A DNA stretch of 64,000 nt from Niabella yanshanensis (GCF_034424215.1 NZ_CP139960.1:2666001-2730000), one strand, 5' to 3'. Numbered from the stretch's first letter, positions 53,043 to 62,643 are shown. Notes: generated by a model not told the origin, from the letters alone. Made by a program: numbers and translations.

Positions 53043-53819
53043 TTGGCACAACAATCAGCAGATAATTGCCCTTTTCCGCCTGTAATCGAACTTTTATCCA
53101 TCGATAGCACCAATAATTATGCCCTAAGCCGGTTAAAACAGGCCAACCTGACGGAGCGTCAGGAGACACTGCAGCACGGGTCGGCAGTTTTTGCGCATGA
53201 GCAGTACGCAGGCAAAGGACAGCGGGGTAAAACCTGGCAATCGAAAAGAGGCGAAAACGTTCATTTGAGCGTGGTACTAAATCCTGGAAAAATTGGGCTA
53301 CATCAGCAATTTCTACTAATATCTGTAGTAGCATTAGCCGTAAAAACTGTTTTCGAACACTATGCAAGAAGTGATATCCGCATCAAATGGCCGAACGACA
53401 TTTATTTTGGCAACCGCAAAGCTTGCGGCATCTTAATTGAAAACATCATCAGCGGGAGGGAATGGAAATGGGCTGTGGCAGGTATCGGAATGAATATCAA
53501 CCAGGTACATTTTCCGGAGGTGACAGATCGGCAACCCGTTTCGTTAAGACAGATCACCGGGAAAAGTTTTGACTGCCTTGAAATAGCCTGTAAAGTAAGA
53601 GATGAAGTATTGCAGGTATATAACCATACAGATCCCGACCAACTGGTGACTGAGTACAACCGCTTTTTATATAAAAAAGATGAATCAGTAGTTTTTGAAA
53701 GGGATGGCGCAACCTTCGAAGGAGTCGTTAAAGAAGTGTCTTACGATGGAAAACTTCATGTTTATACTGAGACAATGCCTTTATCTTTTGATTTTGGGGA
53801 ATTACAGTGGCTGCGCTGA
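53043..53819 (+). CDS. birA: biotin-[acetyl-CoA-carboxylase] ligase
   Basis: This enzyme attaches biotin to the carrier domain of carboxylases. The 258-residue protein has the STNNYA and GKGQRGKTWQ motifs, and KWPNDIY with GILIEN. It has no N-terminal DNA-binding domain, so it is a class I ligase. The TTG at 53043 is the only plausible start near the first motif. Confidence 0.92.
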   Translation: MAQQSADNCPFPPVIELLSIDSTNNYALSRLKQANLTERQETLQHGSAVFAHEQYAGKGQRGKTWQSKRGENVHLSVVLNPGKIGLHQQFLLISVVALAVKTVFEHYARSDIRIKWPNDIYFGNRKACGILIENIISGREWKWAVAGIGMNINQVHFPEVTDRQPVSLRQITGKSFDCLEIACKVRDEVLQVYNHTDPDQLVTEYNRFLYKKDESVVFERDGATFEGVVKEVSYDGKLHVYTETMPLSFDFGELQWLR

Positions 53820-53936
53820 TAACGGCCCTGATTACGGCCTCAGCATAGGAAAACTTCAGCTATTACAATTGGTCACCAAAAAGGAGAGCCAACTCCTGCA
53901 CGGGCTGGAAATGAGATGAAATATTTCCCGGTTTGG

Positions 53937-54314
53937 TTAGGAAGATGCTGTGGTAGCAGCTGTTGTTGCAGCTACTGCTACAGCGGCAGCGGCGGCCGAA
54001 GTAGCAGCGGCATTGATCTGGTCCTGGGCAGCCGCGCCTGTGTTGGCATTCGCAATACTAATAAAGCTATACCCCCAGCCCTTCAGTTCATTCTTCCAGC
54101 GAAAAGAGCCATCCTTTGCGCTCAGACAAAGTAAGATACCTGATACACCTATATAAAGTTTGTCATCTTCCAGGAAGATTTGTCCCACTGCATAGCTCAA
54201 TGAGGTCTTAATGTATTCTTTCAATTTTACTTCCCATGAAATTTCACCCGTTTTCTTATCAATCGCAGCTACCCTGCCATTGCTCAAAATAAACAACTTA
54301 TTGTCTGTTCTCAT
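53937..54314 (-). CDS. single-repeat PQQ-like beta-propeller protein with Ala-rich tail
   Basis: The 125-residue protein has blade-like repeats with NGRVAAIDKKTGEISWEVKL, and KLYIGVSGILLCLSAKDGSFRWKNEL. Its total length allows only about two blades. The last ~35 residues are nearly all Ala/Thr. It has no signal peptide. A truncated larger gene is possible, but both ends look normal (ATG and stop). Role unknown. Confidence 0.65.
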   Translation of the reverse strand: MRTDNKLFILSNGRVAAIDKKTGEISWEVKLKEYIKTSLSYAVGQIFLEDDKLYIGVSGILLCLSAKDGSFRWKNELKGWGYSFISIANANTGAAAQDQINAAATSAAAAAVAVAATTAATTASS

Positions 54315-54348
54315 ACTTCTAAAGTTATACCATTAGCATTGAAAGGCC

Positions 54349-55137
54349 TTATTTAGACAGCTTTTTCAGCAGCAGCTCCGGCTCATTGGTGGTAATAAAA
54401 TCGATACCCTGCGACAGGAATTCATCCATTATCTTCTCATCGTTCACGGTCCATGCGTTAGTTTTTACACCCAAAGCTTTCGCATTTTTAATCCAGTTTT
54501 TATCTTTCTGAAATACACTGTAGTGATAGTCGGCATCGAGCTTATCTGCTTTTAATTTTTCGGCAGACGCATCTCCGTTTAAATATTGCACGGGAGCGGT
54601 TGGTTCCAGTTCGCGTACTTTTTTACATACGTCATAATCGAAGGCAATATACACAGTTTGAGCCTGCCCTTTGAGGCTGCGAACCGTTTCTACTACTTTG
54701 GCAGCCAGTCGAAGTGAGCGCTCTTTGCTGACTTTAGAAGTTTTTATTTCGGCCACCATAATGGTTTTCTTTTGTCCATACCCCTCTTTCAAATAGGCTT
54801 CAAGTGTCGGAATTTTTTCCCCGTTTGCCAGCGTCTTCGTCAATAACTGCTGGTAGGTATTGGTTTCTATTTCCATACCCAGGAACTTATCGTCATGATT
54901 GACCACTAATACTTCATCACTGGTCATGTGTATATCAAATTCAGATCCGCCACAACCCAGTGCTATGGCGGCCTTCAGCGAGGCAATAGAATTTTCCGGG
55001 GCGCCGGTATTTTTAAACGCACCCCGATGGGCAATTACTTTGTTCATAAAAGGAATTGAGGTTGCCACAACAGCCTTCTGGCTGGAACAACCGCTAACAA
55101 AAACTCCCACCAGGAGGGCAAAAAAGATATACTTCAT
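54349..55137 (-). CDS. glycerophosphodiester phosphodiesterase lipoprotein
   Basis: The 262-residue protein has a lipoprotein signal (VSGC, Cys17) and the GDPD core: AHRGAFKNTGAPENS, EFDIHMTSDEVLVVNHDD and a final TTNEPELL. The enzyme cleaves glycerophosphodiesters to glycerol-3-phosphate and alcohols, here in the periplasm. It is last in the minus-strand direction before the PQQ-like gene. Confidence 0.9.
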   Translation of the reverse strand: MKYIFFALLVGVFVSGCSSQKAVVATSIPFMNKVIAHRGAFKNTGAPENSIASLKAAIALGCGGSEFDIHMTSDEVLVVNHDDKFLGMEIETNTYQQLLTKTLANGEKIPTLEAYLKEGYGQKKTIMVAEIKTSKVSKERSLRLAAKVVETVRSLKGQAQTVYIAFDYDVCKKVRELEPTAPVQYLNGDASAEKLKADKLDADYHYSVFQKDKNWIKNAKALGVKTNAWTVNDEKIMDEFLSQGIDFITTNEPELLLKKLSK

Positions 55138-55234
55138 ACGGCGAAATTATACTTTGCAAAGAATGAACAAGCAGCAAGATAATTCTTTATAATTTGATAA
55201 CGCACTTTCTGCATTAAACCTTGTGTATCCAATA

Positions 55235-55579
55235 CTATTGTGAAAGCATGAACCGCTCTGCAATAGTTTCATCAGTTTCCGCAGCTCTAGCCTCGCATTC
55301 CAGCCCGCATTGATAATACCCCACTTGAAAGGTTTGCCATAAATAAGTGGCAATAAACCTGATAAAACCCAGGCGTTCATATTGTTCAATGTGCTTTAAT
55401 TCATGGCGCAACCATCTTTCGTTCCTAAGAAAATGTTCCTTCGAAACGCCATATAAGTGAATGCGGCTTCCTAAAACGATAGCCACATTTTTACTGCGCA
55501 GCTTTTGTGCCGCCAGCTTTGCTATAAACGAGTTTTCTTTTATGGTGAAAGGTTTCACTGGCACAAAACTACGCAACAA
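55235..55579 (-). CDS. small protein with HExxH-like motif (DUF4157-like)
   Basis: The 114-residue protein contains RHELKHIEQYERLGFIRF, with an H-E-L-K-H zinc motif and downstream aromatic residues. The start is a TTG, as no ATG is available. It could be a small metalloprotease-like domain. Substrate unknown. It is read away from the YceI gene, past its terminator. Confidence 0.6.
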   Translation of the reverse strand: MLRSFVPVKPFTIKENSFIAKLAAQKLRSKNVAIVLGSRIHLYGVSKEHFLRNERWLRHELKHIEQYERLGFIRFIATYLWQTFQVGYYQCGLECEARAAETDETIAERFMLSQ

Positions 55580-55624
55580 ATCTAATGTTAAACAGCCCGC
55601 GAATGATTCAGGTTTGTGGGTATA

Positions 55625-55653
55625 TAAAAAAACGGCCTCCGTTCAGAGACCGT
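55625..55653 (-). terminator. rho-independent terminator for yceI gene
   Basis: On the minus strand, ACGGTCTC and GAGGCCGT (55632-55653) form a stem with one mismatch and a 6-nt loop, followed by a T-run at 55625-55631. Confidence 0.75.
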
Positions 55654-55678
55654 CTTTCCTTGTTTTCCTTCTTATCTG

Positions 55679-56203
55679 TTAAGCTTCTTTTACTATTTCA
55701 ATATTGGCGATCAGTTTAACATCTTCACTTACTGCAATACCACCTGCTTCTGTAACAGCGTTCCAGGTAAGACCAAAATCTTTACGGTTGATTTTACCGG
55801 TAACCTCAAAACCACCAACTGTTTGTCCGTACATGCTTAAACCTACACCACCATGCTCTACATTAAAGGTAACCGGCTTGGTTACACCTTTCAAAGTCAG
55901 ATCACCGGTAAGCTTATAATCATCGCCATCTTTTTCGATTGAAGTAGAAACGAATGTCAGTTTAGGGTAGGTTTCTGCTTCAAAAAAGTCAGCGCCTTTT
56001 AAGTGTGCATCTCTTTGCTCAACACCGGTATCGATGCTATCTACATCTGCGCTAAATGTAATTTTAGCATCAGAAAAATCATCTTTCTCCGCTACCACTG
56101 TTCCTTCAAAACTTTTGAATTTTCCTGATACGGTTGATATTACCAGGTGTTTTACTTTAAAACCTACTTCAGAGTGCATTGCATCTATTGTCCAAGTTGC
56201 CAT
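55679..56203 (-). CDS. YceI family protein
   Basis: The ATG at 56203 gives 174 residues (MATWTIDAMHSEVGFKVKH). YceI proteins are lipocalin-like and bind isoprenoids, with a periplasmic form in some bacteria; no signal peptide is seen here, so it is cytoplasmic. It has the usual ADVDSIDTGVEQRDAHLKG and LTLKGVTKPVTF blocks. Confidence 0.9.
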   Translation of the reverse strand: MATWTIDAMHSEVGFKVKHLVISTVSGKFKSFEGTVVAEKDDFSDAKITFSADVDSIDTGVEQRDAHLKGADFFEAETYPKLTFVSTSIEKDGDDYKLTGDLTLKGVTKPVTFNVEHGGVGLSMYGQTVGGFEVTGKINRKDFGLTWNAVTEAGGIAVSEDVKLIANIEIVKEA

Positions 56204-56311
56204 AATTTTTGTTTTTTGTGATTTATAACACAAAGCTACATTTCATTGTTGCAACAGCAATTAATGTAGGTTAAGAAAACCCCGCTTATTGGTAAAACAA
56301 CGTTAAAGCGG

Positions 56312-56977
56312 CTATCCCAATGCGTTATGCAGGTAATTATTGAGTGGCAACAGGGTTTCAAAAGCTCCAGTCACTTTCGTAAGAAGCGCTTTACTGGTTA
56401 AATCGGTATCAGCAATATTGGTAAGCGCTACAAAGCTCTTATGCTTTAGATATTCGGCCGCCGGATTATCGGTCTCGTATCCTTTGGGCACACGGGATAA
56501 TACCTGGCCCTCTTCCACCGATAAGCTGCCATAGGTGGTTTTAAATTTTTTGGAAAGAATGATCTTTTCGAAATCGGCAAGATTATAGTCAATTTCCTGC
56601 CTTACTTTAGCCAGCATGTCGGCCGGCGGCTGCCACATGCCCCCGCCTGTAAAACTGGCCCCGGGTTCCAGATGAAAATAATATCCGGGCGTCATCGACT
56701 TTTTTCCTTCGCTGTTTATAAAAGCGCCAAAATTGGTTTTATAAGGAGTTTTATCTTTAGAGAACCGTATATCCCTGTTAATACGGAACATACAATCTTT
56801 TGCTGAAAGATGGGAAATGGACGGATCTGTTTTTGAAAATTTCCGGATCACCGTATCAATAAACGCAGCAAAGTCCTGCCGAGCGTTATCATAATTTTTA
56901 CGGTTGTCATCAAACCAGGGTTTATTATTATTAAGCTTTAAGTCTTTTAAAAATTGTATCGTAGATGGTTGTAGCAT
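56312..56977 (-). CDS. DUF2461 domain protein (TIGR02453 family)
   Basis: The 221-residue protein begins FLKDLKLNNNKPWFDDNRKNYD and has RINRDIRFSKDKTPYKTNFGAF, both family hallmarks. The function is not established. It is a stand-alone gene upstream of the YceI gene. Confidence 0.88.
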   Translation of the reverse strand: MLQPSTIQFLKDLKLNNNKPWFDDNRKNYDNARQDFAAFIDTVIRKFSKTDPSISHLSAKDCMFRINRDIRFSKDKTPYKTNFGAFINSEGKKSMTPGYYFHLEPGASFTGGGMWQPPADMLAKVRQEIDYNLADFEKIILSKKFKTTYGSLSVEEGQVLSRVPKGYETDNPAAEYLKHKSFVALTNIADTDLTSKALLTKVTGAFETLLPLNNYLHNALG

Positions 56978-57052
56978 AGCCGATTTATTTGGGCTAAGAT
57001 AAATGTTTGTATAGACTTTCTTATTGCAGCTTTGCGCCAGGGGTATGCCCGG

Positions 57053-57925
57053 CTATATTTTTAAATTTTCTGCTAAATATTTATCTAATTCAACATATAA
57101 ACTATCCCTGTCACTCGGTCGTTTTGCATCAGGCTCCACAATATTTCCATTTTTGTCAATTATTAAATAATGCGGCATTACAACAGCACTGTCTTTCGTG
57201 GTTTGCCGGTAAAGTTTTTCATACTGTGTTTCACTTACAAAAACATGATTTCCCTCTATATCATATTTTCTTATTTGTTCCTGCCATAGATATTCGTTGC
57301 CCTGTGATACGTACAAATACTCAATATCATCTCTTCCTCTATATTTAGCTTTTAAAGGTTTAGTAAAGTCTCTAAATTCCCGTAAACAGGGCCCACATGT
57401 AGTTCCCCAAAAATCAACATAGACCACTTTACCGTTAAAATTATCCTTGTACAATGTTTGGAGGGACGAGATACTGGGATCAAGTTTTAAAAACCTGACA
57501 TTTTCATTTGTATTGATTCTGTTAACTATAAATATTTTTGTCAGCGTGAAACAAGCTACGAGTGTAATTGTATAAAACAGCGGTTTCCAAAGCTTCGGCT
57601 TCTTCTCCCTCCAATAACGTTTGAAAAAATAAAATCCCAAAATCAATAACAATATAATGGAGAAACTCTTTACGTAAAAAAGAAACATAAGCATTTGGTT
57701 CCGTTCAAATACCTTGTCTAGAATGGAGGCCTTTTTCTGCCTATCAAAAGAATACAGGTTCTGTACAACAGCTATCAATTCTTCTCTTACTTCTTTTTGC
57801 CAATCCAAATAGTGCTGTATAATATCCATCGCCAGCAAAGGAACAACGGCTATTAGAATTGCTGCCAACCAAAAATACTTAGCTTCAATTATCGATTTGC
57901 GTATACTGGAAAAAGTTTGTAACAT
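57053..57925 (-). CDS. membrane-anchored thioredoxin-like protein (TlpA/ResA-like)
   Basis: The 290-residue protein has three predicted membrane helices at about 18-36, 82-102 and 115-134, then a thioredoxin-like domain (about 150-290) with the active site CGPC (Cys177, Cys180) in VYVDFWGTTCGPC. It would face the periplasm and act as a thiol-disulfide oxidoreductase. It is last in the seven-gene run, 47 bp after the second permease. Confidence 0.85.
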   Translation of the reverse strand: MLQTFSSIRKSIIEAKYFWLAAILIAVVPLLAMDIIQHYLDWQKEVREELIAVVQNLYSFDRQKKASILDKVFERNQMLMFLFYVKSFSIILLLILGFYFFKRYWREKKPKLWKPLFYTITLVACFTLTKIFIVNRINTNENVRFLKLDPSISSLQTLYKDNFNGKVVYVDFWGTTCGPCLREFRDFTKPLKAKYRGRDDIEYLYVSQGNEYLWQEQIRKYDIEGNHVFVSETQYEKLYRQTTKDSAVVMPHYLIIDKNGNIVEPDAKRPSDRDSLYVELDKYLAENLKI

Positions 57926-57972
57926 TCCTTAGGGGTTCATTAATTTATATACAACTGATAGGTTTTTAACTT

Positions 57973-58731
57973 TTACCCTTTTATTTTTTGAAATACATAT
58001 ACACCGTAGCCTGCAACAGCGAACAATAAAGAATAAGCGGCCGAATATACAATAACAGTATTTGTGGAGGCACGTCCCTCCCTTGCATAAAGCATACTAT
58101 AAACGTACGGGCTGAAGTAGATGTATCTCCATTTAAATGCAATAAGCGTAATGACGACTCCCCCCAGGCCAATTCCCAGGGGAACCATAAAATTCTTTAT
58201 ACGAAAGCTGATTATATATTGAAGCGTAACAATAGGAATGCAGGAAAGCAAATAGTATCCATTTAATTCAAGAAAATGAGACCAGGGTATGGCCTGATCA
58301 GGGAATCGATGATCATAAACCAGGCAGGGGATGACTGCAGAAAGGATAACACCTATGTTAAAATACAAAAAGAACTTTAATGTCATCAGCAGTAATACAG
58401 ACAACTTAGCTGCATAAATGGTACTATACTTTTGTGGGGTCGCATTGAGCTGCTTCCAGGTATTATTCCTGAATTCCACCTGTGCTATCAGACTGGCAGC
58501 CAGCATTACGCCCATTGGGAGCAGGAAGAAAGACATACTCATCCAAAGCTGTTTAAAATATACCTGCCATATATCCGGGTGTGTTTCTCCATTGATGCTT
58601 TTACCCGTGCGGAAAAAGTTAATGCAATAAATCAGCGGAATCAGGAAACCGCCAACTATACATAACCATGATGCTGCACTGCTTTTTGTTTTCAGCCACT
58701 CACTGCGTATTGCGTTTACAAATGTTGCCAC
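57973..58731 (-). CDS. ABC transporter permease (second system)
   Basis: The 252-residue protein has about six membrane helices and the ABC-2 type pattern starting VNAIRSEWLKTKSSAASWLC. The start is GTG 58731, one base after the stop of the ATPase gene. It probably forms a dimeric exporter channel with that ATPase. Cargo is unknown. Confidence 0.85.
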   Translation of the reverse strand: MATFVNAIRSEWLKTKSSAASWLCIVGGFLIPLIYCINFFRTGKSINGETHPDIWQVYFKQLWMSMSFFLLPMGVMLAASLIAQVEFRNNTWKQLNATPQKYSTIYAAKLSVLLLMTLKFFLYFNIGVILSAVIPCLVYDHRFPDQAIPWSHFLELNGYYLLSCIPIVTLQYIISFRIKNFMVPLGIGLGGVVITLIAFKWRYIYFSPYVYSMLYAREGRASTNTVIVYSAAYSLLFAVAGYGVYVFQKIKG

Positions 58732-58732
58732 T

Positions 58733-59638
58733 TTATCCGGTTATAGTTTGCATAAATATGGTTTCCAAATCATCGGCTTCAACTGCAACTTCGTACACGT
58801 CAATATGCTCCAGAACAAGATCGCGGATAAGTTGTGCCGTTATTTCCTTTTGCTGAAAGGGAATTTTAATAGCACCCTCAGATCTTTCACAGACGATTCC
58901 TTTTTGGGAAAATATATCTTCCGCTTTTTCCATGTTGCTAATCCTGTAAATAACGGAAGATGTCCTGCTTTTTTTTGCTCTGAGCTCGCTCATCGTCCCT
59001 TCAAACAACATCATCCCCTGGTGTATCAAGCCTATATGCGTAGCCATCCTATCGATCTCAGAAAGCAAATGACTGGATACTACAATGGTCGTTCCACGAT
59101 CCCGGTTCAGTTGCTGCAGCATTTCACGTATTTCAACGATGCCGTTGGGATCAAGACCATTAGTAGGCTCATCGAGGATCAATAACGATGGATTATGAAG
59201 CAAGGCAACTGCAATAGCCAATCGTTGCTTCATACCCAATGAAAACTGTCCGGCCTTTTTTCTACCTGCAGCTCCAAGCCCCACCATATTAAGAACTTCC
59301 TTGATTCTCGACTGCGTGACCTTATATACATTTTGGTAAACCTTTAAATTATCAGTTGCCGAAAGCTGACTATAAACAGAGGGTGATTCAATCAAACTGC
59401 CTACTTTACCAAGAATACTTATCCGGTTTTGACTAAAATCTTCACCCAGTATTTTTACCGATCCCTGCTGCTTACGGATCAAACCCAGGATAAGCTTCAG
59501 CGTGGTTGTTTTTCCTGCGCCGTTAGGACCTAAAAAGCCATAAATGGATCTTTCCGGCACCTGCAAAGTCACATTATTGAGCACGGGTTGCCCGTTTCCA
59601 AACCGGTATGCCAGGTTGGAAGCTTCAATAGAAAACAT
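58733..59638 (-). CDS. ABC transporter ATP-binding protein (second system)
   Basis: The 301-residue ATPase has Walker A GPNGAGKTT (about 38-46), the signature motif SLGMKQR, Walker B LLILDEPTNGLDP and a C-terminal extension typical of BcrA/CcmA-type exporters. It pairs with the permease downstream. Confidence 0.95.
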   Translation of the reverse strand: MFSIEASNLAYRFGNGQPVLNNVTLQVPERSIYGFLGPNGAGKTTTLKLILGLIRKQQGSVKILGEDFSQNRISILGKVGSLIESPSVYSQLSATDNLKVYQNVYKVTQSRIKEVLNMVGLGAAGRKKAGQFSLGMKQRLAIAVALLHNPSLLILDEPTNGLDPNGIVEIREMLQQLNRDRGTTIVVSSHLLSEIDRMATHIGLIHQGMMLFEGTMSELRAKKSRTSSVIYRISNMEKAEDIFSQKGIVCERSEGAIKIPFQQKEITAQLIRDLVLEHIDVYEVAVEADDLETIFMQTITG

Positions 59639-59711
59639 ATACTGTAATTAACCAGGTTTTAGCAGCTTAAAGATTAAGTCATTGATTGCGACTATCTGGA
59701 TTGATCGATCC

Positions 59712-60476
59712 TTATTTCAAAAATTTACTATACCGGTAAGGTGCATTGAAAAAAGAGGCTTCAGAAATATGGCCGCTTATGGTATCAATAGAAGTAGCTT
59801 CTCTAAAGCTAATATCAGATGTTCCATCTAAACCAAGCTCTAAATTTTTAATGTTTACCTGATCCCCAATCTTTATAGATGCATGATGGGCATTTACTGT
59901 TATTTTCTGGAACACTACCGGCTGAGGCATAGGTTCCCCCTGAATCGTAGCTATTGGCCTTATATCCAATGAGCCCGCAGAGAGTGCAAAGTTCATTGCT
60001 CCCAATGCAGCAGCACTGCTATCTATGGTGATACTTGTAGCACTTGCTATCACCGGAACGGATTGAGGAATGGTTATATCTATTTCTATACCATAGGAAT
60101 AATTGGGCTCGTCTATTCTAATTGATTGCCTTGGAGTATATTCAACCAACAGCGTATCACCGACCAACCGTATGCGACAGCTATCCGTTCTACCTTCCTC
60201 AGGATTAGCCATATCGTAATTTTTGATAAAGTAGCTGAATTTATCGCCATACTTAATATGGGCTTTTAAGCCGAATTCAGTGGTAAACGGAATTCCGTTA
60301 AGCTTAATGGCAGTAAAGGCTTTTACCTCTTTTGGTGCAGACACTTCATAGCCGTTATTATTTTTTACAATATACCTGTCCGCTTTTATAGCTGCTTTAA
60401 AACCCATCACCAGTATTAATGGGAATGAAAAAAGCAGCAGCACCAGGCCAATCAATAATTTATTACTCGTCTTCAT
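59712..60476 (-). CDS. DUF2807 (GIN domain)-like membrane-anchored protein
   Basis: The 254-residue protein has one N-terminal membrane helix (about 8-30) and a C-terminal beta-solenoid-like region with SITIDSSAAALGAMNFALSA and later repeating hydrophobic strands (KITVNAHHASIKIGDQVNIKN), as in DUF2807. Such proteins are often encoded in YtrA/ABC clusters in this phylum. Function unknown. It lies between gntR and the second ABC pair. Confidence 0.7.
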   Translation of the reverse strand: MKTSNKLLIGLVLLLFSFPLILVMGFKAAIKADRYIVKNNNGYEVSAPKEVKAFTAIKLNGIPFTTEFGLKAHIKYGDKFSYFIKNYDMANPEEGRTDSCRIRLVGDTLLVEYTPRQSIRIDEPNYSYGIEIDITIPQSVPVIASATSITIDSSAAALGAMNFALSAGSLDIRPIATIQGEPMPQPVVFQKITVNAHHASIKIGDQVNIKNLELGLDGTSDISFREATSIDTISGHISEASFFNAPYRYSKFLK

Positions 60477-60494
60477 TCGTAAACATTTAGTTTG

Positions 60495-60866
60495 TTAGGC
60501 GTACTGTTTCTTAAATTTTTCGTATTTCTGTTTGAGGTCCTCCGGCTCTATTCCCAGCAGGTACATATTTCTAAAGAACGATGGTAACTCTTTCTCCATA
60601 AACTCCTGCTTGCGGTAAGCGGTGGCCGTCTTTAACCCCTCGGTAGTGATAAAATAACCAATGCCTCTTTTATCCTGTATGATATCCTGTTGTTTCAGAA
60701 AATCATAAGACCTCGCTACCGTGTTGGGGTTCACTTCCAGCTGCATTGCCAGATCGCGTACGCTTGGGATCTTGGCATCGGGCGGCCATTCCTTCAATAG
60801 TATTTTTTCACACACATAGTCGGCTATTTGTAAATAAATGGCCTGTGCATTATTATCAAATTGCAT
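60495..60866 (-). CDS. GntR family regulator, YtrA subfamily
   Basis: The 123-residue protein has an N-terminal winged helix-turn-helix (SVRDLAMQLEVNPNTVARSYDFLKQQ) and a very short C-terminal helix pair, without the usual effector domain; this is the YtrA type, which represses ABC transporter operons. It is encoded within the operon it presumably controls. Confidence 0.92.
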   Translation of the reverse strand: MQFDNNAQAIYLQIADYVCEKILLKEWPPDAKIPSVRDLAMQLEVNPNTVARSYDFLKQQDIIQDKRGIGYFITTEGLKTATAYRKQEFMEKELPSFFRNMYLLGIEPEDLKQKYEKFKKQYA

Positions 60867-60893
60867 AAAATAGTTATTTCATTGGGGGATAAA

Positions 60894-61700
60894 TCAGATT
60901 TGTTTTTCTTTTAGCTTTACCCATGTGATTAACCACAGAAATGGCGCTATCAAAAACTTAAGAAAGAACAGGATACTCTCCTTAATAACCGGTGACAAAG
61001 TATATTCTTTATAGGTCTCTTCGCCCCGGACGTAAGGATCCCGTAAAGAAAAAAGATTCCAGTTATAATTTGCCAGTGCACTGTTGGCAATCTTTGAAAC
61101 ATAATAAATAAATAAGAAAAGGAAAGCAGCAATAATCACAATAGTAATAATAAATGAGAATCGCTTAAAAGTAACAGAGCCCAATAAAAATGCCGCCTGT
61201 ACCGCAAAAAAGGCGCTGATAAAATAGGGCAGGGCCGCATTAATTCCATTCTTATCATTCCAGTTCACACGCTTATATGCATATTTTCCAGGGTCATTGT
61301 CTGTCAATGCCCGGATGTAGGATTCAACGCCTGTTTTTAACAGTAAAAAACAAACCAGATACACAATAGAAAATACTAAAAAATTAAAAAACCAGGTTGC
61401 TATAAACTTTTCGAGGTGACTGGCCGGGAAACTGATCCAGTAGATGCCCTTATCCTTACTGCCTAACATGTTAAAAGCAGTACTCGCGAAAATAGCTCCG
61501 GTGATAAACAATCCAAATAACCCAATAAGATATGCGGCCTCCTCATTATAGCGGGGACCTCCATTGGCAGCCCAGAATCCAAATACAATGCCTAATAAGC
61601 CAAGCAAAGCCAATACCGACATCAGGTACATACGGCGGTTCTCCCCCCATTGTTTGCTTATTAGCTGAAAGGTTCTTTTAAGACTAAAATTTGCAGTCAT
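60894..61700 (-). CDS. ABC transporter permease (first system)
   Basis: The 268-residue protein has six predicted membrane helices, starting with a short cytoplasmic segment. It follows the ATPase gene by 12 bp. The pair form an exporter of unknown cargo; YtrA-controlled systems often respond to cell-wall stress. Confidence 0.82.
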   Translation of the reverse strand: MTANFSLKRTFQLISKQWGENRRMYLMSVLALLGLLGIVFGFWAANGGPRYNEEAAYLIGLFGLFITGAIFASTAFNMLGSKDKGIYWISFPASHLEKFIATWFFNFLVFSIVYLVCFLLLKTGVESYIRALTDNDPGKYAYKRVNWNDKNGINAALPYFISAFFAVQAAFLLGSVTFKRFSFIITIVIIAAFLFLFIYYVSKIANSALANYNWNLFSLRDPYVRGEETYKEYTLSPVIKESILFFLKFLIAPFLWLITWVKLKEKQI

Positions 61701-61712
61701 TTCAAATAAGGT

Positions 61713-62552
61713 TTATGGTTGATTTTTGAATACAGTATTAACATTATTGCCGTTGGTTACAACCGCTTTGTACAACAATTCCAGGTCTATTTTAGACTCT
61801 TCTGCGTAGGTATTAGGTGCTACAATCACATTGCCTTTTAAGGACTCTTCTTTATAAAAAGCTTTCTTTGTTTCTTCATCATCAAATGAGATTCTAAATG
61901 ACAGTTTAGAGCTAATGTCATCAATGGTCTGATCAAATAAAATATTCCCCTCATCAATAATGGTGATCCGGTCTATCAGGTTTTCGAGGTCTTTTACCTG
62001 GTGGGTGCTGATGATCACACATTTATTATCATCAATGGCCCCTGCAATCACCTTTCTAAACTGGCTTTTACTCATAATATCCAGTCCGTTTGAAGGTTCA
62101 TCCATTAAAAGGATCGAAGTATTGCAAGCCAGGGCAAAACTGATCAATACTTTCTTTTTCTGACCATAGCTCATTTGCTGCAGGCTGTTCTCCAGGGGAA
62201 TGTCGAACTCCTGCAAATAGGTGTTGAACTGCGGCCTGGAAAACCTGGGATAAAACGGCGCATTGCAGGATACAAATTTTTCAATAGCCACATCGGGTAA
62301 ATAAAATTCCTCTGGCACTATAAACGCATCCTGTAAAAACGCGGGTTGCCGCTTGCCCGGTTGATATCCCAATACGTTAATACTGCCCTGGCTGGGGAAT
62401 AAAGAGCCCATAATGTTCTTTAACAAGGTAGATTTACCGGTGCCGTTTTTACCCAGCAAGCCATAAATATGCCCCGGCGAAAATGACAAAGAAAGACCGT
62501 TAAAGATCTTCTTCTTTTTGTAGGAAAAATGCAGGTTATGGATCGTTATCAT
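61713..62552 (-). CDS. ABC transporter ATP-binding protein (first system)
   Basis: The 279-residue ATPase has Walker A GLLGKNGTGKST, the signature MSYGQKKKV, and Walker B SILLMDEPSNGLD. The last ~70 residues form an extra domain. It is the first gene of the run and starts 15 bp downstream of the inverted-repeat operator. Confidence 0.95.
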   Translation of the reverse strand: MITIHNLHFSYKKKKIFNGLSLSFSPGHIYGLLGKNGTGKSTLLKNIMGSLFPSQGSINVLGYQPGKRQPAFLQDAFIVPEEFYLPDVAIEKFVSCNAPFYPRFSRPQFNTYLQEFDIPLENSLQQMSYGQKKKVLISFALACNTSILLMDEPSNGLDIMSKSQFRKVIAGAIDDNKCVIISTHQVKDLENLIDRITIIDEGNILFDQTIDDISSKLSFRISFDDEETKKAFYKEESLKGNVIVAPNTYAEESKIDLELLYKAVVTNGNNVNTVFKNQP

Positions 62553-62566
62553 AATTAGTGATTTGG

Positions 62567-62622
62567 TGTACTATTTGTGTAGTACAGTGTAAATATAACA
62601 CTAGTTTTTCCGCTTTTCCAAA
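62567..62622 (-). promoter_or_regulatory. GntR-type operators and promoter of the ABC gene run
   Basis: Operator 1: TGTACTA (62567-62573) and TAGTACA (62580-62586), perfect 7-bp arms, 6-bp spacer. Operator 2: AGTGT (62586-62590) and ACACT (62598-62602). The -7-like TATATTTA (62590-62597) lies inside operator 2, and a TTTG (62619-62622) lies 21 nt upstream. This fits repression by the encoded YtrA-type GntR protein. Confidence 0.6.
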
Positions 62623-62643
62623 TTTTTTTAAAAAAACCTTCAT

